DNA of 6,474 bases, from contig CALQCV020000117.1 in the NCBI GenBank assembly GCA_943329165.2, positions 1 to 6,474 on the forward strand, given 5' to 3'. Within the stretch, counting starts at the first letter, position 1. The number at the start of each line of letters is the position of its first letter. The translations under genes and the position numbers were made by a program. Below, piece by piece: positions 1 through 4,407 of the stretch. The notes below the pieces were generated by a model, which searched no databases, had not been told where the DNA came from, and saw only the letters and a list, made by a program, of their open reading frames with translations. The DNA comes from Candidatus Nitrotoga sp. CP45 (GTDB lineage: Bacteria; Bacteroidota; Bacteroidia; Flavobacteriales; Flavobacteriaceae).

Positions 1-303
1 AAATTGTTGACCTATTATGTTGTTGGGAATATTCCATTAGAGCTAGAATTCTCAATTTCAAATTCACAAAAACTGGATTTGGAATTGGTGGAAAGTTCTT
101 TTGATTTAATGGCAAATCCACTGCTTAAAATGACACAAAGAAAACCCGGAATGATTCCAACGCCTTTTGTGTTGAACGATGCCGTAATTATCAAACAGAA
201 AATAAAACCATCGCCAAAAGTTGACAAAGAAAAAGCAAGTTTCAGAAGATTTCCAATGCAAAGAGATAGTATTACAGTTGAAGTTGACAGTATTAAAAGA
301 TGA
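1..303 (+). CDS. C-terminal end of a probable M28-family (membrane-type) metallopeptidase, 5'-truncated
   Basis: The frame is open from the first base and ends at TGA 301-303, so about 100 C-terminal residues are visible and the true start lies upstream; the TTG at base 4 is not a believable start. The visible part has no catalytic or metal-binding motif. A beta-rich stretch (ELEFSI, KLDLELVESSFDLM) is followed by MIPTPFVLNDAVIIKQKI and a charged tail. From memory, this resembles the extreme C-terminus of large flavobacterial M28 aminopeptidase-like proteins, which have an N-terminal zinc peptidase domain, membrane segments and a C-terminal beta domain ending in a similar 'P-x-P-F-V-x-x-D-A-x-x-x-K' segment. 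That assignment is inferred from family resemblance alone. The stop overlaps the next gene's start by four bases (ATGA), so the two genes are probably co-transcribed and translationally coupled. Confidence 0.55.
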   Translation, partial: KLLTYYVVGNIPLELEFSISNSQKLDLELVESSFDLMANPLLKMTQRKPGMIPTPFVLNDAVIIKQKIKPSPKVDKEKASFRRFPMQRDSITVEVDSIKR

Positions 304-1103
304 AACAAATATCTATTTTAGGTTGTGGTTGGCTGGGTATGCCTTTGGCTAAATCATTATTGGAAAGCGGATTTTCGGTAATCGGTTCAACAACTTCTTT
401 GGAGAAAATTTCAGCGCTGGAAAGTACTGGAATTCAAGCTTTCCAAATCGAATTATCAGAAACCGAAATCAAAGGAAAAATTGATTCTTTTCTTGAAAAT
501 TCGGAAATTCTGATTGTTGATATACCTCCCAAATTGCGCAGTGTTTCAAGCGAAAACTTTATCAAAAAAATTCAAAATCTGATTCCGTTTATAGAAAAAG
601 CGAAGATTGAAAAAGTTATTTTTATAAGCTCTACTTCGGTTTATGGTGACTATAATTCTGTTGTTACCGAAGCAACTAAACCAAATGCTGAAACAGAAAG
701 CGGGAAGCAATTGCTGGAAACAGAAACTGTTTTGCAAAGCAATACAAATTTCAAAACTACTGTAATTCGTTTTGGCGGATTGATTGGCGATGACCGCCAT
801 CCAATTCATTTTTTAGCGGGAAGAAAAAATATAGAAAACCCAGAAGCTGCAATAAATTTAATCCATCAGAAGGATTGTATCGGAATTATCAAAGCGGTAA
901 TCGAACAGGATTGTTTTGGTGAATCTTTCAACGCAGTAGCTCCTTTTCATCCGACGAGAAAAGAATATTACACTCAAAAAGCAATAGAATTAGGTTTGCT
1001 TGTGCCCGAGTTTAATGAAAATCGAAATTCCTTTGGCAAAATTATAGACAGCAATTTACTTTTTTCTGAATTAAATTATACCTTTCAAAAACCAAATTTA
1101 TAA
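300..1103 (+). CDS. YeeZ-like atypical SDR family protein (NAD(P)-dependent epimerase-like)
   Basis: This 267-residue protein has a Rossmann fold at its N-terminus. Strand ISILGCGWLG carries the dinucleotide-binding GxGxxG motif (G8, G10, G13), a variant common in YeeZ-type proteins. DIPP (74-77) and the strand VIFISSTSVYG (106-116) follow as in extended SDRs, and RFGGLIGDDRHP (157-168) plus NLIHQKDC (186-193) are typical of this subgroup. The usual catalytic YxxxK is not evident: where it should lie, about 20 residues after SSTSVYG, the sequence reads ESGKQLLETE (133-142), with a Lys but no Tyr four residues before it. The protein is therefore probably an atypical SDR, and its substrate cannot be predicted. 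It has no signal peptide or membrane segment, so it should be cytosolic. The ATG at 300 overlaps the upstream stop (ATGA), which supports this start. Length fits the family. 'SDR family oxidoreductase' is the safe name. Confidence 0.85.
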   Translation: MKQISILGCGWLGMPLAKSLLESGFSVIGSTTSLEKISALESTGIQAFQIELSETEIKGKIDSFLENSEILIVDIPPKLRSVSSENFIKKIQNLIPFIEKAKIEKVIFISSTSVYGDYNSVVTEATKPNAETESGKQLLETETVLQSNTNFKTTVIRFGGLIGDDRHPIHFLAGRKNIENPEAAINLIHQKDCIGIIKAVIEQDCFGESFNAVAPFHPTRKEYYTQKAIELGLLVPEFNENRNSFGKIIDSNLLFSELNYTFQKPNL

Positions 1104-1171
1104 GTATTTCTAACGTTATCGGAACTATTTTAGTTGGTTTAATTTACTATTATTCGTTTAGTAAAAAGCAT

Positions 1172-1199
1172 AAAAAAACCTCAAGAAAACTTGAGGTTT
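1172..1199 (-). terminator. Rho-independent terminator of the M13 peptidase gene, possibly bidirectional
   Basis: A perfect 10-bp stem (AAACCTCAAG at 1176-1185, CTTGAGGTTT at 1190-1199) encloses an AAAA loop. On the minus strand the hairpin is followed directly by seven U residues (complement of the A run 1172-1178), a textbook intrinsic terminator 21 bases past the peptidase stop codon. On the plus strand the right arm ends in TTT and the next bases are interrupted Ts, so it may also stop the convergent epimerase-like transcript, but less efficiently. It is the only clear hairpin in the 117-base convergent spacer. Confidence 0.9.
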
Positions 1200-1220
1200 A
1201 TGTTTATAATTTGTATTAGA

Positions 1221-3275
1221 TTACCAAATTCTAACTCTTTTTCCTGGCTCAACATACATTCCATCTCCTTGCTTGATGTCAAACGCATTATAGAAGGTAT
1301 CTAAGTTTAACAACGGCACATATGCTCTGTACATTCCAGGTGAATGCGGATCTGTTTTTACTTGGTTTTTCAATGCTTCATCGCGCATTTTGCTTCTCCA
1401 AATAGTTGCCCAAGAAATGAACAACCGTTGCTCTGGCGTATATCCATCAATTAAACCTGGATTTCCATTTTCTTTTAAATACAACTGAAGACCATCGTAA
1501 GCAGCGTTAATTCCACCTAAATCTCCAATGTTTTCTCCTAAAGTAAATTTACCGTCAACATGAGTTCCAGGTAAAGGCTCCAAAGCTGAATATTGATCTG
1601 CCAAAGCTGTTCCTAATGCTGTAAATTGTGTCAAATCTCCTTCAGTCCACCAATCTACAAGATTCCCTTCTGCATTATATCTTGATCCTTCATCATCAAA
1701 TCCATGAGATATTTCGTGACCAATAACCGCTCCGATTCCACCATAATTTACAGCTTCATCCGCTTGATAATTATAAAAAGGAGGTTGTAAAATTGCTGCT
1801 GGGAAAACAATTTCGTTATACGATGGATTGTAATAGGCATTAACGGTTTGTGGTGACATTCCCCATTCTGTTTTGTCTACTGGTTTCCCTTGTTTAGCTA
1901 CATCTTTTTTCCAATTCCATTCTGCTACATTTCTTCCATTATCAAAAAAGCTTCCACCTTCGTCCGGACTTTTAATAGTTAAAGCTGAATAATCTTTCCA
2001 TTGATCTGGATATCCAATTTTAATCGTTAAACTATTTAATTTTTGAATGGCTTTTGTTTTGGTTTCAGCCGACATCCAAGTTAAGTTATTGATTCTGTTC
2101 TGATAAGCACGCATAACATTTTTAATCATTCGGGCTGCCTTTCCTTTTGCTTCTGCCGGAAACTTTTGTTCAACATATAATTTACCTAAAGCTTCTCCAA
2201 CAGTTCCATTCACTACTTGAAGTGCTTTTTCGTGACGTGGTCTTTGTTTCAGCGCACCCGTTAATGTTTTCCCGTAAAATTCCCAATTTGCCGTTTCTAT
2301 ATCAGTTGACAATGTTGAAGCAGATCCTCTTACCAACATCCAACGCATATACTCTTTCCAATCTTCAACTTTATTATCGGTAAAAATGGTTTGTAATGCA
2401 GTCATATAGCGAGGCTGACTTACGATAATAGTGTCTAATTTTTTGAATCCAACTTCTCCTAAATATGCATTCCAATCAATAGCCGGAACCATTTTTTGTA
2501 AATCAGAAATCGCTGTTGGATTGTATTGTTTTCTAGCATCTCTTCTTTCAACTCTGTCCAATCTTGGACTTGACATTGCAATTTCTAAAGCTAATATTTT
2601 CGCCGCATTTGCTTTAGCTTGTTCTGGTTTTTCGCCTATGAACTGTAACATTCTTGCCACGTGAAGAACATATTTTTCTCTTTTTTCTTTAGAATCTTTA
2701 TCGTCAGAAACATAATAATCTCTATCAGGCAACCCTAATCCGCCTGGTCCAAGACTAACCACATTTCGGTTGCTGTTTTTGTCATCTGCTCCTATTCCAA
2801 CGCCAAAGAATCCAACGCCACCGCCTTTTGCTTCTTCCTGCATCATTAATTTTTGCAAATCAATTATATTTTTAACCGCATCAATTTTTGCTAAATACGG
2901 ACGTATCGGATCAATCCCATACTTGTTTCTTGCTACAGTATCCATAGCGGCTTTGTACATATTTACGGCTTTGCCTTGATCTGTATTTGAACCATATTTT
3001 GGATTTTTAGCTGCTTCGTTTAATATAGCAAGTGCATCTTTATCGGTGTTTTGACGCAATTCATCAAAACTTCCCCAGCGGGTTTTATCTGCTGGAATTT
3101 CAGTGTTTTTTATCCATGTACCATTAACATAATTAAAAAAATCATTTTTTGGACTTACTGTTTTGTCCATTAAAGACAAATTAATGCCGGGTGTTTTTTG
3201 CTGAGCATTAATCTGATAAGTGCTTGTAAAAAGAACTATTGTCATCAATGATTTTGAAAGGATAGTGAACTTCAT
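1221..3275 (-). CDS. pepO: Secreted M13 family zinc endopeptidase (neprilysin / PepO-like)
   Basis: This complete 684-residue protein belongs to the neprilysin (M13) family, zinc endopeptidases that cleave peptides on the amino side of hydrophobic residues. Residues 1-24 look like a signal peptide: lysines at 2 and 8, a hydrophobic core, and cleavage probably after INA (24|25). There is no lipobox cysteine, so a soluble periplasmic or secreted enzyme is expected. The M13 N-terminal domain starts near the NDFFNYVNGTW motif and fills about the first 430 residues. The catalytic domain has NAYY (479-482, substrate binding), HEISH (520-524, zinc ligands H520 and H524, catalytic E521), GENIGD (third ligand E581, with D585), and HSPGMYR with H644 and R650, equivalent to human neprilysin H711 and R717. 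It ends in RIW, where mammalian members carry CxxW. No key residue is missing. The gene stands alone, convergent with the SDR-like gene and divergent from sco, with its own promoter and terminator. The symbol pepO is a family name; the biological substrate is unknown. Confidence 0.96.
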   Translation of the reverse strand: MKFTILSKSLMTIVLFTSTYQINAQQKTPGINLSLMDKTVSPKNDFFNYVNGTWIKNTEIPADKTRWGSFDELRQNTDKDALAILNEAAKNPKYGSNTDQGKAVNMYKAAMDTVARNKYGIDPIRPYLAKIDAVKNIIDLQKLMMQEEAKGGGVGFFGVGIGADDKNSNRNVVSLGPGGLGLPDRDYYVSDDKDSKEKREKYVLHVARMLQFIGEKPEQAKANAAKILALEIAMSSPRLDRVERRDARKQYNPTAISDLQKMVPAIDWNAYLGEVGFKKLDTIIVSQPRYMTALQTIFTDNKVEDWKEYMRWMLVRGSASTLSTDIETANWEFYGKTLTGALKQRPRHEKALQVVNGTVGEALGKLYVEQKFPAEAKGKAARMIKNVMRAYQNRINNLTWMSAETKTKAIQKLNSLTIKIGYPDQWKDYSALTIKSPDEGGSFFDNGRNVAEWNWKKDVAKQGKPVDKTEWGMSPQTVNAYYNPSYNEIVFPAAILQPPFYNYQADEAVNYGGIGAVIGHEISHGFDDEGSRYNAEGNLVDWWTEGDLTQFTALGTALADQYSALEPLPGTHVDGKFTLGENIGDLGGINAAYDGLQLYLKENGNPGLIDGYTPEQRLFISWATIWRSKMRDEALKNQVKTDPHSPGMYRAYVPLLNLDTFYNAFDIKQGDGMYVEPGKRVRIW

Positions 3276-3301
3276 AAATAGATGGTTTTTTTTAATTCAT
3301 A

Positions 3302-3309
3302 CAAATTTA
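3302..3309 (-). promoter_or_regulatory. Probable promoter -7 element for the M13 peptidase gene
   Basis: On the minus strand this reads TAAATTTG, a match to the Bacteroidota -7 consensus TAnnTTTG, ending 26 bases before the peptidase ATG, which would leave a leader of about 20 bases. I see no good TTG-type -33 element at the usual distance. The upstream flank instead carries a small inverted repeat, TTCTTT (3310-3315) and AAAGAA (3322-3327), which abuts the element and could be an operator or chance in AT-rich DNA. Confidence 0.5.
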
Positions 3310-3329
3310 TTCTTTCTGAGTAAAGAAAT

Positions 3330-3350
3330 ATTTTTTTTAACAAAAAAAAT
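3330..3350. repeat. T8/A8 inverted tract in the divergent promoter region
   Basis: Eight Ts (3331-3338), the spacer AAC, and eight As (3342-3349), flanked by A and T, form a 9-bp inverted repeat with a 3-base centre. It sits between the two divergent -7 elements, upstream of both. Long A-tracts of this kind bend DNA and often act as upstream promoter elements. A regulatory role is inference; the tract itself is plain in the sequence. Confidence 0.5.
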
Positions 3351-3396
3351 TAGTCTTATTTGCTTTCGATGTGTTAGAAAGAATATCGTGCTTTTG

Positions 3397-3404
3397 TACT
3401 TTTG
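3397..3404 (+). promoter_or_regulatory. Probable promoter -7 element for the SCO family gene
   Basis: TACTTTTG matches the Bacteroidota consensus TAnnTTTG exactly, and the 10-mer TACTTTTGCA (3397-3406) recurs before feoA. The element ends only 11 bases before the ATG at 3416, so transcription should begin about five bases upstream of the start codon, giving a nearly leaderless mRNA. This also argues against an upstream GTG start at 3371, which would place the promoter inside the gene. No convincing -33 TTG element is visible 17-23 bases upstream. Confidence 0.65.
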
Positions 3405-3415
3405 CAGAAAAAAGA

Positions 3416-4090
3416 ATGCTAGAAATCATAAAGAAATACAGGATTTTCATTGGAACTTTTGTGGTTTTTTCCATCATCACCATCTCGTTGTTTTACAATG
3501 TATTAAAACCAAGTAAAACGCTACCTATTTATAATCCTGCTGATGTTAATCCGGAATTAGTTGATTCAACTGTTCAATATATTGCTCGAGAACATAAAAT
3601 AGCGAACTTCTCATTCATCAATCAAAACGGGGAAGTCATCACACAAAAAGACTATGAAGGGAAAATTTATGTTGCTGATTTTTTCTTCACAACGTGCCAG
3701 TCTATTTGTCCAATTATGACTACAAATATGATTGATGTTCAAAAAGCAATTTTAAACAATCCAAAAGTGCTGCTCCTTTCGCACACTGTAACGCCGGAAA
3801 TTGACAGCGTTCCTGTTTTGAAAAAATACGCTCTCGAAAAAGGAGTTATTGATGCCAAATGGAACTTAGTTACAGGAGACAAAAAAGACATATACAGCAT
3901 GGCGCGTAAATCGTATCTGGCAGTAAAATTAGGCAAACCAAATGAACTCTATGATATGGTTCATACCGAAAATTTTGTCTTAGTAGATGCGCAAAGAAGA
4001 GTTCGTGGTTTTTATGACGGAACTAAAAAAGAAGAAATCAATCGCTTAATTGACGATATAAATTGGCTTTGCGAAAATGATAAAAACTAG
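3416..4090 (+). CDS. SCO1/SenC/PrrC family copper-binding thioredoxin-fold protein
   Basis: The product is 224 residues from the chosen ATG. SCO family proteins bind copper and help assemble the Cu-A centre of cytochrome c oxidase, or act as thiol-disulfide reductases, outside the inner membrane. One N-terminal membrane segment (about residues 10-30, after a lysine pair at 6-7) anchors it; there is no lipobox cysteine. The thioredoxin-like domain covers roughly residues 60-220. The CxxxC copper and redox motif is TCQSICP (C94, C98), preceded by strand VADFFFTT. The distal histidine ligand is H183 in MVHTENFVLVD. All three metal ligands are present. The reading frame extends upstream to a GTG at 3371, but that start would swallow the probable promoter at 3397-3404 and put 15 polar residues before the membrane anchor, so ATG 3416 is preferred. 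feoA follows after 74 bases with its own probable promoter. Confidence 0.9.
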   Translation: MLEIIKKYRIFIGTFVVFSIITISLFYNVLKPSKTLPIYNPADVNPELVDSTVQYIAREHKIANFSFINQNGEVITQKDYEGKIYVADFFFTTCQSICPIMTTNMIDVQKAILNNPKVLLLSHTVTPEIDSVPVLKKYALEKGVIDAKWNLVTGDKKDIYSMARKSYLAVKLGKPNELYDMVHTENFVLVDAQRRVRGFYDGTKKEEINRLIDDINWLCENDKN

Positions 4091-4112
4091 TTAAACTGAC
4101 ATTTATCATTTT
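4074..4112. repeat. 11-bp perfect inverted repeat between sco and feoA
   Basis: AAAATGATAAA (4074-4084) and TTTATCATTTT (4102-4112) are exact reverse complements separated by 17 bases. The left arm lies within the last codons of sco and the right arm falls about 19-29 bases before the feoA -7 element, where a -33 region would be. It may be a weak, AT-only-closing terminator hairpin for sco, lacking a proper U-run, or a split operator for iron control of feoAB. The arms contain TGATAA/TTATCA, reminiscent of Fur-box half-sites, but the spacing is far from a standard Fur box. The role is undecided. Confidence 0.5.
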
Positions 4113-4130
4113 ATATTCTCAATTAATACT

Positions 4131-4138
4131 TACTTTTG
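4131..4138 (+). promoter_or_regulatory. Probable promoter -7 element for feoAB
   Basis: TACTTTTG matches the Bacteroidota TAnnTTTG consensus and is part of TACTTTTGCA, identical to the element before sco. It ends 26 bases before the feoA start, giving a leader of about 20 bases. It indicates that feoAB can be transcribed separately from sco. No clear -33 TTG is seen; the corresponding region overlaps the right arm of the inverted repeat ending at 4112. Confidence 0.65.
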
Positions 4139-4164
4139 CAATCTTAATTCAATCTAAATAAGCA

Positions 4165-4401
4165 TTGAAAACCACTGTTGATTTATTACAAATTGGAGAC
4201 ATCGCCACAATCACGAATGTTGATTTGGACAAAATTCCGCTAAAGCTTCTAGAAATGGGATGTTTCCCAAACAACACTTTAGAAGTAGTCCAAATTGCAC
4301 CGTTTGGCGACCCAATTTATTTGAACGTAAACAATGGTTCTCATTTGGCAATCAGAAAGGAAACCGCTCATGAGATTGAAGTTGAAATCATGAAGAAATA
4401 A
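4165..4401 (+). CDS. feoA: Ferrous iron transport protein A (FeoA, SH3-like domain)
   Basis: FeoA is a small cytosolic SH3-like protein that works with FeoB in ferrous-iron uptake, probably by modulating the transporter. At 78 residues the length is typical. Conserved family positions are visible: LLQIGD (7-12), KLLEMG (27-32) where many members have LxELG, APFGDPI (45-51), and AIRKETA (62-68) near the C-terminus. The start must be TTG at 4165: an in-frame TAA lies at 4159-4161, only one codon upstream, and the first in-frame ATG is at residue 31, inside the domain. The encoded N-terminus, M-K-T-T-V-D-L-L, aligns naturally with other FeoA proteins. No strong Shine-Dalgarno sequence precedes it; the leader is A-rich, as usual in flavobacteria. 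feoB begins six bases after the stop, so the two genes form one operon. Confidence 0.93.
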   Translation: MKTTVDLLQIGDIATITNVDLDKIPLKLLEMGCFPNNTLEVVQIAPFGDPIYLNVNNGSHLAIRKETAHEIEVEIMKK

Positions 4402-4407
4402 GTAAAC

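Noticed and set aside
546..809. Minus-strand open frame of 87 codons inside the SDR-like gene.
   Set aside because: Antisense to a well-supported gene, no recognisable domain, no promoter; a by-product of coding bias.
1070..1219. Open plus-strand frame overlapping the end of the SDR-like gene and running through the convergent spacer, with a hydrophobic stretch (VIGTILVGLIYYYSF) then a basic segment.
   Set aside because: It has no ATG, GTG or TTG start in frame and reads through the terminator hairpin. It could be a decayed membrane-peptide remnant, but the evidence is too thin to call.
2147..2979. Three plus-strand open frames (2147-2383, 2431-2664, 2770-2979) opposite the M13 peptidase.
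   Set aside because: All lie antisense to an intact peptidase with conserved residues; compositions are low-complexity and unlike known proteins.
3220..3516. Plus-strand open frame spanning the peptidase start, the divergent promoter and the sco start.
   Set aside because: It crosses two genes in non-coding frames and its translation is low-complexity Phe/Ile/Lys-rich, as expected from AT-rich intergenic DNA.
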